In this document: in pieces, positions 1-5,787 of the stretch
Numbering within the stretch: the first letter of the stretch is position 1
Layout: each line of letters starts with the position of its first letter
Assembly: GCA_021790295.1 (NCBI GenBank)
Contig: JAJYIC010000118.1
Span: forward strand, 1 to 5,895
From: Pseudomonadota bacterium
Lineage (GTDB): Bacteria; Pseudomonadota; Alphaproteobacteria; ATCC43930; CGMCC-115725
Length of the DNA: 5,895 bases
Direction: 5' to 3'
Program-made: the position numbers and the translations under genes
Notes under the pieces: generated by a model
What the model saw: the letters and a program-made list of their open reading frames with translations, nothing else
Database searches by the model: none
What the model was told of the DNA's origin: nothing

Positions 1-885
1 CGGTTCGTCGGCGAGAAAGGGGGGGCCTGCGGCAAAGACGCGTTCTTCGAAAGGGCCGCCTCCCGTTTCTTCGACAACCACTTTGGTGCGCGCTTTCAAG
101 GCCTCGGCGGTTTCCTTCGCCTCACCCGGAAGATCGAGATAGCGCGGCAGCCAGGCCGCGAGGATGGCGGCGACAAACTGGGCGTCGCGCGGGCGCGACA
201 ACAGATGATCGGCGCCGTCGAGGGCGACAAAGCTTTTCGGGTGGCGGGCGGCGTCGAAGATCGCGCGCGCATTGTCGATGCCGACAATCCGGTCGCCGGG
301 GGAGTGGAAGACAAGAAGGGGCCTGCCGAGGCGGGCGATCCTTTCGCCCGGTTCCTGGCGGCGCAGATCCTCGGCGAATTCGGGACTGAGGGTAAAGCTT
401 TTGCCGCCGATCGAAACCGTGGTGCCTCTCGTCACGGGTTCGGCATGCGCGACCCCGAGCCGATCCAGAAGCTCCGCCGCCGCGAAAGGGGCACCGATGA
501 CGGCGACTGCCTTGACCTCGGGCGCGCTTGCCGCGGCGGCAAGCACGGCGGCGCCGCCAAGACTGTGACCGAGAAGAAGAGCGGGTGGGCGCCCTTTGTC
601 CGTGAGGCTTCTCGCCGCGGCGAGAATGTCTTCGACATTCGAGGTGAAACCGGTATTGGCGAATTCGCCTCCGCTCGAACCGAGGCCGGTAAAATCGAAG
701 CGCAAGGTGGCGACCCCGCCTGCGGCAAGGGCCGCGGCGATATGACGGGCGGCAAGGCTGTCCTTGCCGCAGGTGAAGCAGTGCGCCAGAACCGCATAGG
801 CGCGGGGCGCGCCGTCGGGAAGATCGAGGCGCCCGGAAAGCAGAGAGCCTTTCGACCCGGTAAAATCCCAGCGCTCGGTTCGCAT
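1..885 (-). CDS. Bifunctional alpha/beta hydrolase / OsmC family protein (3' end beyond window)
   Basis: Reading the minus strand from ATG at 885 gives 295 residues, open to the window edge. Residues 1 to about 250 are an alpha/beta hydrolase: an oxyanion-type segment AHCFTCGKD (34-42), the nucleophile elbow GHSLGG (106-111, Ser108), the acid Asp198 in SPGDRIV and His227 in GADHLL, so the triad is complete. Residues about 267-295 (KVVVEETGGG through FLADEP) match the start of an OsmC/Ohr-like domain as found in known hydrolase-OsmC fusions, which are usually about 400 residues. OsmC domains reduce organic peroxides through two cysteines; these would lie beyond position 1 and cannot be checked. 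The hydrolase substrate is unknown. The start is supported by GGAGG seven bases upstream; an ATG at 899 is in another frame. No signal peptide is seen, so the protein is probably cytoplasmic. It is transcribed divergently from the exported repeat protein. Family assignment is confident; physiological role is inferred. Confidence 0.9.
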   Translation of the reverse strand, partial: MRTERWDFTGSKGSLLSGRLDLPDGAPRAYAVLAHCFTCGKDSLAARHIAAALAAGGVATLRFDFTGLGSSGGEFANTGFTSNVEDILAAARSLTDKGRPPALLLGHSLGGAAVLAAAASAPEVKAVAVIGAPFAAAELLDRLGVAHAEPVTRGTTVSIGGKSFTLSPEFAEDLRRQEPGERIARLGRPLLVFHSPGDRIVGIDNARAIFDAARHPKSFVALDGADHLLSRPRDAQFVAAILAAWLPRYLDLPGEAKETAEALKARTKVVVEETGGGPFEERVFAAGPPFLADEP

Positions 886-905
886 CCTTCCGCCTCCATC
901 GCCGC

Positions 906-943
906 CCCTTTCATCTTCGGCCGCCGGATCGGAAATGAAAGGG
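906..943. repeat. 9-bp inverted repeat in the divergent gap
   Basis: CCCTTTCAT (906-914) and ATGAAAGGG (935-943) are perfect reverse complements with a 20-base spacer, which itself has a short TTC/GAA pairing. The dyad lies 21 bases upstream of the hydrolase-OsmC start and just upstream of the putative promoter of the plus-strand gene. It could be an operator dyad or an mRNA hairpin. The arms are exact; any function is inferred. Confidence 0.4.
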
Positions 944-944
944 C

Positions 945-971
945 ATGATCGCGCGCCGCCGGCCCTATAAT
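945..971 (+). promoter_or_regulatory. Candidate sigma70-type promoter for the exported repeat protein
   Basis: A perfect TATAAT lies at 966-971, unusual in such GC-rich DNA. The -35 region is weak: the best match is ATGATC at 945-950 with a short 15-base spacer. Transcription would start near 978, giving a leader of about 25 bases to the GTG at 1004. The -10 match is seen directly; promoter activity is inferred. Confidence 0.4.
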
Positions 972-990
972 GCAACGAATGGCAATCTGC

Positions 991-997
991 GGAGGAG
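991..997 (+). promoter_or_regulatory. Strong ribosome binding site that fixes a GTG start
   Basis: GGAGGAG ends six bases before GTG at 1004. No upstream ATG is in frame (those at 970 and 979 are in other frames), so this site decides the non-ATG start of the exported repeat protein. Confidence 0.8.
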
Positions 998-1003
998 CGA
1001 TCC

Positions 1004-1417
1004 GTGGCTCGCAAATTTCTCATGATCCTCGTGCTCGCGCTCGCCGCCTTTAGTGTGCCGGTCGCCAATAGCCCGGCCGAGGCGCACCCGTTCCATATCG
1101 CGCGAGTGCATCATCCTCATGCGGTGGTGCATCGCTTTGCCCGGGTGCATCGCTTTGCGCGGGTGCATCGCTTTGCCGCTTGGCGCGGCCGCTTCGGCTG
1201 GCGGCGCGGCGGTTGGGGCTGGCGCGGCTGGGGTTGGCGCGGCGGTTGGGGCTGGCGTGGCTGGGGCTGGCGCGGTGGCTGGTGGTGGGGCCGTCCGGGC
1301 TGGTGGGGCTGGCGGCGCGGCTGGTGGTGGGGCTGGGGTTGGCCCCGCTGGGGGTGGAGCGCCGGCTGGGGTTATCCGGCTTACGGGTACTGCTGGTACT
1401 GGCCTTACTGTTATTGA
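1004..1417 (+). CDS. Small exported Trp/Gly/Arg-rich repeat protein, function unknown
   Basis: This 137-residue protein starts at GTG. Residues 1-27 are a classical Sec signal peptide: basic MARK, a hydrophobic core, and cleavage after the A-E-A at 25-27. The mature chain begins with a His/Arg-rich stretch (eight His in 28-55) containing three hexapeptide repeats of the type VHRFAR, then a Trp/Gly/Arg region (60-122) with two exact GGWGWRGWGWR units (69-79, 80-90) and further WWWG variants. It ends in YCWYWPYCY, where Cys130 and Cys136 could form a disulfide. I count 26 Trp in all, 18 Arg, and no Asp, Glu or Lys in the mature chain, so it is strongly cationic. Similar low-complexity exported proteins in alphaproteobacteria are sometimes labelled sulfur-globule-protein-like, but those are mostly Gly/Tyr-rich and I do not transfer that function. 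The signal peptide and strong ribosome site argue for a real gene. Other frames through this stretch are also open because of the repeats. Confidence 0.8.
   Translation: MARKFLMILVLALAAFSVPVANSPAEAHPFHIARVHHPHAVVHRFARVHRFARVHRFAAWRGRFGWRRGGWGWRGWGWRGGWGWRGWGWRGGWWWGRPGWWGWRRGWWWGWGWPRWGWSAGWGYPAYGYCWYWPYCY
1127..1180 (+). repeat. Three 18-nt tandem repeats inside the exported protein gene
   Basis: The core GTGCATCGCTTTGC occurs at 1127, 1145 and 1163 with an exact period of 18, encoding VHRFAR-type hexapeptides. The near identity, including synonymous positions, points to recent duplication. Confidence 0.85.
1208..1273 (+). repeat. Two 33-nt tandem repeats encoding GGWGWRGWGWR
   Basis: Units at 1208-1240 and 1241-1273 encode the same 11 residues and differ only at synonymous third positions (CGC/CGT, GGT/GGC). 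A degenerate third unit follows. Runs of four Gs recur at 1215, 1230, 1248 and 1263 on the coding strand, so this strand could form G-quadruplex or R-loop structures. Confidence 0.85.
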
Positions 1418-1422
1418 TGGGT

Positions 1423-1443
1423 GAAAGCGCGAGCCCCGCTTTC
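1423..1443 (+). terminator. Hairpin just after the exported repeat protein gene
   Basis: GAAAGCG (1423-1429) and CGCTTTC (1437-1443) form a 7-bp perfect stem with a 7-base loop, starting five bases after the stop codon. No T-run follows, so it is a weak intrinsic terminator or an mRNA 3'-end stabiliser. Confidence 0.4.
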
Positions 1444-1504
1444 GTCCGACTAACGGGTTGAGGCGGGTCTCGCGGGACGGGCGAACCTCTTTTCAGCAAA
1501 CCGA

Positions 1505-1527
1505 GGGCGGCCGCCGTGCGGCCTCCC
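1505..1527 (-). terminator. GC-rich hairpin downstream of nrdJ
   Basis: GGCCGC (1509-1514) and GCGGCC (1518-1523) pair across a 3-base loop. After one mismatch, a further GGG/CCC pair closes the base. It lies within 30 bases of the nrdJ stop, between convergent genes. On the minus strand only GGTTT follows, so the T-run is poor. Confidence 0.4.
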
Positions 1528-1532
1528 GTTCC

Positions 1533-3914
1533 TCAGCCGCAGCGCGAATACCCGCAACTCGCGCATTCCTCGCACCCTTCGAGATGGGTAAGCGCAGCCT
1601 CTCCGCATTTTGGACATTGCGCGAGAGGGGAGCGCGACGGGGCCGGTATCGACGATTCCTGCGCGGCAAGCGCGAGACGCCTTTCGGACTTCGCATCCTC
1701 GCCCTCTTTTTTCGGCAGAAAGCCGATTTCGATCATGTGGCGCTCGATCACCTCGCCGATCGCGGCCAGGAGCGAAGGCACATATTTGCCCTCCATCCAC
1801 GCGCCGCCGCGCGGATCGAACACGGCTTTCAATTCTTCGACGACGAATGAGACGTCGCCGCCGCGGCGGAATACCGCGCTGATCATGCGCGTCAGGCCGA
1901 CCGTCCAGGCGTAATGTTCCATGTTCTTCGAGTTGATGAACACCTCGAAGGGCCGGCGCCTGCCGTCCTGGACGATGTCGTTGATGGTGATGTAGAGCGC
2001 GTGCTCGCTCTCCGGCCAGCGGATCTTGTAGGTCCGGCCGGGGAGAGCCTCGGGACGCGACAGCGGTTGCGTCATATAGACGATCGCACCCGCGGGCTCG
2101 GTGCGAGCGCCGCTTTCGCGGGATTTTCCCTTATGAGTCTTTGCCGGCTTTGCCGGCAGAGATGGCGCGGGAAGCGGCAGTTCCGGTTGCCGGGGGAGGG
2201 GTCGGGCGCCTTCCCTCTCGCTTTTTACCGAGAGAACCGCGCCCGTCACCTCGTTCGGACGGTAGGTCGTGCAGCCTTTGCAGCCGAGCGCATAAGCCTC
2301 GCGATAGACGTTCTTGAACTCGGTGAAAGGAATGTCGGCAGAGAGATTGATCGTTTTCGAGATCGAGGCGTCTATATGCTTTTGCACCGCCGCCTGCATC
2401 ACAAGATGATCCCTTGGCGCAAGGGATTGGGCATCGACAAAATAATCGGGAAGGGGTGACGACTCCCCTTCGAGGGCGCGATAAAGCCGATAGGCGTAGT
2501 CGCTCACCTCTTCTTCCCGGCGCCTTCCGTCGGGAAGCAAAAGGCTGCGCCTGAAAGAAAAGGCAAACACCGGTTCGAGGCCCGAAGAGACATTGTCGGC
2601 AAAAAGGGAAATCGTTCCCGTCGGCGCGACTGAGGTCAAAAGCGCGTTGCGTATCCCTTGGCGCGCAATCGCCTCGCGCACGTCGGCGTCCTTTTCGGCG
2701 ACCGTCGGCCCGGCCAGATAGCGCTCGCGATCGAACAGGGGAAAGGAGCCTTTTTCCGCCGCAAGAGCGCTCGAAGCGAGATAAGCGGCGCGCGAGAGAA
2801 TGAAAAGCCACTCTTCGGCGGCGCGGACCGCCTGCGGCGAACCGTAAGAGAGCCCGCAAAGGATCAAGGCATCGGCGAGCCCGGTGACGCCAAGCCCGAT
2901 GCGCCGCTTCGAAAGCGCCTCCTCCTTCTGCTCCGGCAACGGAAAAAGCGAGACGTCGATGGCGTTGTCGAGCATGCGCACGGCGTCGGCCGCGAGGCTT
3001 TCGAGACGTTGGCTGTCGAGCCGAGCCTTTTTGGTAAACGGGGCTTCGACGAGACGGGCGAGATTGATCGAGCCGAGAAGACAGGCGCCATAAGGGGGCA
3101 GAGGCTGCTCGCCGCAGGGATTGGTCGCCCTGATGGTTTCACAATACCAAAGATTGTTGCGCTCGTTGATGCGGTCGATAAAGACGACGCCGGGCTCGGC
3201 ATAGGCATAGGTCGCGCGCATGATCTTGTCCCACAGTTCGCGCGCGGGGAGCACCTTGAAAAGCGTGCCGGCAAAAGAAAGCTGCCAGGGAGCGTCTTCC
3301 TCGACCGCTTTCATAAAGGCGTCGCTGACGAGGACCGAAAGGTTGAACATCCGCAACCGCCCGGGCTCGCGCTTGCTTTCGATAAAGGCCTCGATGTCGG
3401 GGTGGTCGCAGGAAAGCGTGGCCATCATCGCGCCGCGCCGGTACCCGGCCGACATGATGGTGCGGCACATCGCGTCCCACACATCCATAAACGAGAGAGG
3501 ACCCGAAGCGTCGGCCCCGACCCCTTTGACCGGGGCGCCGCGCGGTCTCAGCGTCGAAAAGTCGTAGCCGATCCCGCCTCCCTGCTGCATCGTTAGCGCC
3601 GCTTCGCGCAGATGCGTGAAGATCCCGCCCATGTCGTCGGGGATCCTGCCCATGACAAAGCAGTTGAAAAGCGTCACCGAACGGCCGCTTCCCGCTCCCG
3701 CGAGAATGCGCCCGGCAGGGAGCAGGCCAAACCCCGCCATCGCCTTATAAAAGCGGCCGGCCCATGGTTCCGGCTCGCGCTCGGGGGCGGCGAGGGCTTT
3801 TGCCACCCGCCGCCAGCTGTCTTCGATGGTCTTATCGACCGGCTCGCCCGAAGGCGAACGCAAACGATATTTCAGATCCCAGATTTGTTGCGAGATCGCC
3901 CCGACGACGGCCAT
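1533..3914 (-). CDS. nrdJ: Adenosylcobalamin-dependent (class II) ribonucleoside-diphosphate reductase
   Basis: This enzyme reduces ribonucleotides to deoxyribonucleotides using adenosylcobalamin as radical generator, so it needs no oxygen and no small subunit. The protein has 793 residues. It opens with ISQQIWDLKYRL (7-18) and has no N-terminal ATP-cone, so dATP feedback of the usual type is not expected. The barrel carries Cys85 (FNCFVM) and Cys278 (YGACLLGSINL) as the redox pair, and Asn265-Cys267-Glu269 in NPCGEQPLPP as the radical-site triad by family analogy. APTGTISL (430-437) and GCKGCTTYRPN (544-554) are further family motifs. A Pro-rich linker (about 570-610) leads to a TSCPD-type domain (about 625-733). 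The tail has CPKC, CEEC and a final C-X4-C (Cys787/Cys792) expected to re-reduce the active site. All key residues are present. It follows the aminotransferase gene after 128 bases in the same direction. I see no NrdR-box-like palindrome or cobalamin riboswitch upstream. Confidence 0.96.
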   Translation of the reverse strand: MAVVGAISQQIWDLKYRLRSPSGEPVDKTIEDSWRRVAKALAAPEREPEPWAGRFYKAMAGFGLLPAGRILAGAGSGRSVTLFNCFVMGRIPDDMGGIFTHLREAALTMQQGGGIGYDFSTLRPRGAPVKGVGADASGPLSFMDVWDAMCRTIMSAGYRRGAMMATLSCDHPDIEAFIESKREPGRLRMFNLSVLVSDAFMKAVEEDAPWQLSFAGTLFKVLPARELWDKIMRATYAYAEPGVVFIDRINERNNLWYCETIRATNPCGEQPLPPYGACLLGSINLARLVEAPFTKKARLDSQRLESLAADAVRMLDNAIDVSLFPLPEQKEEALSKRRIGLGVTGLADALILCGLSYGSPQAVRAAEEWLFILSRAAYLASSALAAEKGSFPLFDRERYLAGPTVAEKDADVREAIARQGIRNALLTSVAPTGTISLFADNVSSGLEPVFAFSFRRSLLLPDGRRREEEVSDYAYRLYRALEGESSPLPDYFVDAQSLAPRDHLVMQAAVQKHIDASISKTINLSADIPFTEFKNVYREAYALGCKGCTTYRPNEVTGAVLSVKSEREGARPLPRQPELPLPAPSLPAKPAKTHKGKSRESGARTEPAGAIVYMTQPLSRPEALPGRTYKIRWPESEHALYITINDIVQDGRRRPFEVFINSKNMEHYAWTVGLTRMISAVFRRGGDVSFVVEELKAVFDPRGGAWMEGKYVPSLLAAIGEVIERHMIEIGFLPKKEGEDAKSERRLALAAQESSIPAPSRSPLAQCPKCGEAALTHLEGCEECASCGYSRCG

Positions 3915-3922
3915 CGCCAAAT

Positions 3923-3928
3923 CCTCTC
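3923..3928 (-). promoter_or_regulatory. Ribosome binding site that decides the nrdJ start
   Basis: Read on the minus strand, GAGAGG lies eight bases before ATG at 3914, placing the start just ahead of the conserved ISQQIW motif. An in-frame GTG at 3935 (seven residues longer) has AAAGG five bases upstream and is possible, but the extra residues are not part of the family core. I prefer 3914. Confidence 0.65.
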
Positions 3929-3987
3929 GGCACACCCGATCCTTTCGCTACCGAATGTAGGGTCATCGGGCGCAAAATGACAGGGTT

Positions 3988-4034
3988 CCCGTTTCGTTCA
4001 AACGGGGCCGAGCGGCGAAACGGGCCCGATCGGG
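3988..4034 (-). promoter_or_regulatory. Competing hairpins between the aminotransferase gene and nrdJ
   Basis: The plus-strand segment CCCGTTTCG (3988-3996) can pair with CGAAACGGG (4016-4024; 9 bp, 19-base loop). Part of it, CCCGTTT (3988-3994), can instead pair with AAACGGG (4000-4006; 7 bp, 5-base loop). A perfect 10-base palindrome CCCGATCGGG sits at 4025-4034. On the minus-strand transcript this falls directly after the aminotransferase stop and about 75 bases before nrdJ. No T-run follows. It may be a terminator, processing site or leader structure. Confidence 0.4.
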
Positions 4035-4042
4035 TAAAAGCC

Positions 4043-5224
4043 TTATTCCCCGCGCACGAGATACTCCATCGCCGCCGCCACCCCGCCTTTGCCGTAAGGC
4101 ACGCCGGCGAGCGAAAAAGACATCTCGACCGCGCCGAGAGCGCCGAGGATCATGGTTTCGTTGAGATCGCCCAAATGGCCGATGCGGACGAGCCGTCCTT
4201 TGAGATGGCCAAGCCCGCCGCCGAGAGCGACATTGAACCGTTCGAGGGCGATCCCACGCACCTTGTCGCCGTCATGGTCTTCGGGCAGCCACACCGCGGT
4301 CACCGTATCGGAACGCGCGCCGGGGTCGAGGGCGTAGAATTCGGGTCCGTCGTTGCCTCGCCACACTTCGACCGCGCGTCTCGTCGCTTCGGCCAAGCGA
4401 TGGTGGCGGGCGAAAACGTTTTCGAGCCCTTCCTCTTCGATCATCAGAAGGCTTTCGCGCAGGCCGTAGAAAAAGTGAACCGGCGCCGTGCCGTTCCACA
4501 GCGACTGCGAACTGCCTTCGAGAAGACGCCGCCAATCCCAGTAAAGCCGCGGCAGTTTGGCTTCGGCGCTGGCGGCGAGGGCCCTGTCGCCGACGCCGAT
4601 AAAGGCCATGCCGGCCGGCAGCATCAGGCCCTTTTGCGACCCGGCGACGACGACATCGACCCCCCATTCGTCCATGCGGAAATCGAAAGAAGCAAGGGAG
4701 GAGATGGTGTCGACGAGAAAGAGAGCGGGGTGGCGCGCGGCGTCGATCGCCTCTCGCAACTCCTTGATCGGATGGGCGACCCCGGTCGAGGTTTCGTTGT
4801 GAACCGCAAGGACGGCCTTGATCTTATGGTCGCGATCTTCCCGCAGGCGCGCTTCGAGGCGCTCCGGATTGGCGGGAAGGCGCCAATCGCCGGGAAGGGT
4901 CTCGACCTCGAGCCCAAAGGTTTCCCCGCGCATCCCCCAATTCATCGAGAAAAACCCGCAGTCGACGACGAGGATTTTCTCGCCCGGAGACAAGATGTTC
5001 AAAAGCGCCGATTCCCAAGCCCCATGCCCCGTGGCTGCATAGGCGAGGACGGCCCCTTTGGTCTTGAAGATGCGTTTCAATCCGGCGAAGCACTCATCGC
5101 TCAAGGCTTTGAACTCGGCCCCGTGGAAATCGATGACGCTGCGATCCATCGCTCTGAGGACACGCTCGGGAATGTTGGTCGGGCCCGGATTCTGGAAAAA
5201 ATGATACCCACGGCGGACAGTCAT
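4043..5224 (-). CDS. Class V aminotransferase, serine-glyoxylate / alanine-glyoxylate aminotransferase family
   Basis: This 393-residue PLP enzyme of fold type I likely transfers an amino group from serine or alanine to glyoxylate, giving glycine. Visible family features are the N-terminal NPGPTNIP (12-19), ATGHGAWESAL (64-74), VHNETSTG (141-148), the cofactor-ring Asp172 in LVDTISS, the PLP lysine Lys198 in AGSQKGLMLPAG, Thr246 in WNGTAPV (equivalent to the phosphate-contacting region) and the substrate-carboxylate Arg347 in RIGHLGDLNE. Length fits the family. ATG at 5224 is chosen because AAGGA lies seven bases upstream and MTVRRGYHFFQNPGPT is a natural N-terminus; the 31-residue upstream extension has no family character. 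The YTP segment I recall from methylotroph serine-glyoxylate aminotransferases is WNGTAP here, so the preferred substrate is uncertain. No other serine-cycle gene is in the window. It could be a housekeeping paralogue rather than the serine-cycle enzyme. Family is certain; exact substrate is not. Confidence 0.9.
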   Translation of the reverse strand: MTVRRGYHFFQNPGPTNIPERVLRAMDRSVIDFHGAEFKALSDECFAGLKRIFKTKGAVLAYAATGHGAWESALLNILSPGEKILVVDCGFFSMNWGMRGETFGLEVETLPGDWRLPANPERLEARLREDRDHKIKAVLAVHNETSTGVAHPIKELREAIDAARHPALFLVDTISSLASFDFRMDEWGVDVVVAGSQKGLMLPAGMAFIGVGDRALAASAEAKLPRLYWDWRRLLEGSSQSLWNGTAPVHFFYGLRESLLMIEEEGLENVFARHHRLAEATRRAVEVWRGNDGPEFYALDPGARSDTVTAVWLPEDHDGDKVRGIALERFNVALGGGLGHLKGRLVRIGHLGDLNETMILGALGAVEMSFSLAGVPYGKGGVAAAMEYLVRGE

Positions 5225-5310
5225 GCGCGGATCCTTCTGAAACGGACTCTCTGTTGCGGAACGGGAAGGATAACCGGCAGAGGCGCCCCTGTCTCGGGTC
5301 GAGGGACCCG

Positions 5311-5340
5311 GGTCCAAAGCGGTCCAAAACGGACCAAACC
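5311..5340. repeat. Three tandem 10-bp repeats upstream of the aminotransferase gene
   Basis: GGTCCAAAGC, GGTCCAAAAC and GGACCAAACC follow each other without spacers. The period of 10 puts each copy on about the same face of the helix. The last two copies also form a small dyad, GGTCC-AAAAC-GGACC. They lie 87-116 bases upstream of the start codon at 5224. This could be a binding site for a regulator. The repeats are seen directly; the role is inferred. Confidence 0.5.
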
Positions 5341-5369
5341 CTTGGGCGCCTTTGCCGCAGAGACGCGAG

Positions 5370-5393
5370 AAGGCAGGGTGCCGACCCTGCCTT
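5370..5393. terminator. Perfect 10-bp stem-loop, candidate terminator
   Basis: AAGGCAGGGT (5370-5379) pairs exactly with ACCCTGCCTT (5384-5393) around a GCCG loop. A short TTT run (5392-5394) overlaps the plus-strand 3' end; the minus-strand 3' side has only CTTCTC. Its position between the permease remnant and the aminotransferase gene suits a terminator for the minus-strand genes upstream, possibly bidirectional. Confidence 0.5.
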
Positions 5394-5426
5394 TCCCGTC
5401 AACCTTCCCTCCCGGAACTTGAGGCC

Positions 5427-5456
5427 GCGGCGAAACGCCGCTCATCTTCTGATGAG
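5427..5456. repeat. Two adjacent perfect hairpins
   Basis: GCGGCG-AAA-CGCCGC (5427-5441) is followed at once by CTCATC-TTCT-GATGAG (5441-5456), sharing one base. Both stems are 6 bp and exact. They lie 46-75 bases downstream of the permease remnant stop and may be part of its original 3' untranslated region or terminator. Confidence 0.4.
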
Positions 5457-5501
5457 ATTCGATCCTAGCGGCTGCGGGCGCCGTTCGTCACGCGATTTTA
5501 T

Positions 5502-5777
5502 TCAAGACACCGCATATTTGACGAGAAAAAGAAGGGAGAGAAAAAGAAGGGAAGGGCGCGCTTCGCTGAATCGCCCGGAGAGGAGCTTTGCCGCCGTATA
5601 GGTGATAAAACCGAAGGCGATGCCGTTGGCGATCGAAAAGGTGAGAGGCATCGTCAGCGCCGTCACCATCGCCGGGGCGTATTCGCTCGCATCCTCCCAA
5701 TCGAGTTCGGCAAGCCCTCGCGCCATCAGGCAAGCGACAAAAAGAAGCGCCGGCGCCGTCGCGGCGCGGGCCGGGGG
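5502..5777 (-). pseudogene. 3'-terminal remnant of an AzgA-type (NCS2-like) purine permease
   Basis: About 91 residues from PPARAATAPALLFVACL to the TGA at 5502-5504 match the C-terminus of hypoxanthine/guanine/adenine permeases of the AzgA family: ATAPALLFVACLMARGLAE, then EYAPAMVTALTMPLTFSIAN, GIAFGFITY and a last hydrophobic helix. These proteins usually have over 400 residues and about a dozen membrane helices; only the last three or so hydrophobic segments remain. The frame continues upstream to the window edge, but residues before PPARA have no permease character and overlap the DUF805 coding sequence in another frame. No ribosome site precedes the internal in-frame ATG at 5726. I conclude the gene lost its 5' part by deletion or rearrangement. 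The remaining codons show no stop, so decay is recent or the piece is under some constraint. A mis-assembled junction cannot be excluded. Confidence 0.7.
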
Positions 5778-5787
5778 CGTTGCGCGC

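Larger units (their letters stand above)
5225..5501. other. 277-base non-coding region upstream of the aminotransferase gene
   Basis: No credible gene is seen on either strand. The open frames here are continuations of shadow frames with no family motifs or ribosome sites. The stretch holds three 10-bp tandem repeats and three perfect hairpins, listed separately. It must contain the aminotransferase promoter if that gene is not transcribed from further upstream, but I find no convincing -35/-10 pair. Confidence 0.6.

Noticed and set aside
432..914. A 160-codon minus-strand frame starting near 914
   Set aside because: It is in a different frame from the hydrolase, is low-complexity Pro/Ser/Arg, and ends inside the hydrolase gene.
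205..948. A 247-codon open frame on the plus strand
   Set aside because: It is antisense to the hydrolase-OsmC gene, whose catalytic motifs show the minus strand is the coding one.
1208..1371. Canonical G-quadruplex array
   Set aside because: The four-G runs are separated by loops of about 11-14 bases, longer than the canonical limit. Two-tetrad forms are possible but cannot be argued beyond composition.
1050..1499. Long open frames in other frames and on the opposite strand of the repeat protein gene
   Set aside because: Short-period G/C-rich repeats keep all frames open. Only the frame from GTG 1004 has a signal peptide and a ribosome binding site.
3915..4042. Cobalamin riboswitch or NrdR box upstream of nrdJ
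   Set aside because: The gap is only 128 bases, with no B12-box-like conserved core and no ACACTATAT-type palindrome pair.
3764..5422. A 552-codon open frame on the plus strand
   Set aside because: It lies antisense to two clear enzyme genes, has no family motifs, and reflects the third-position GC bias of the genes opposite. Length alone is not evidence in DNA this GC-rich.
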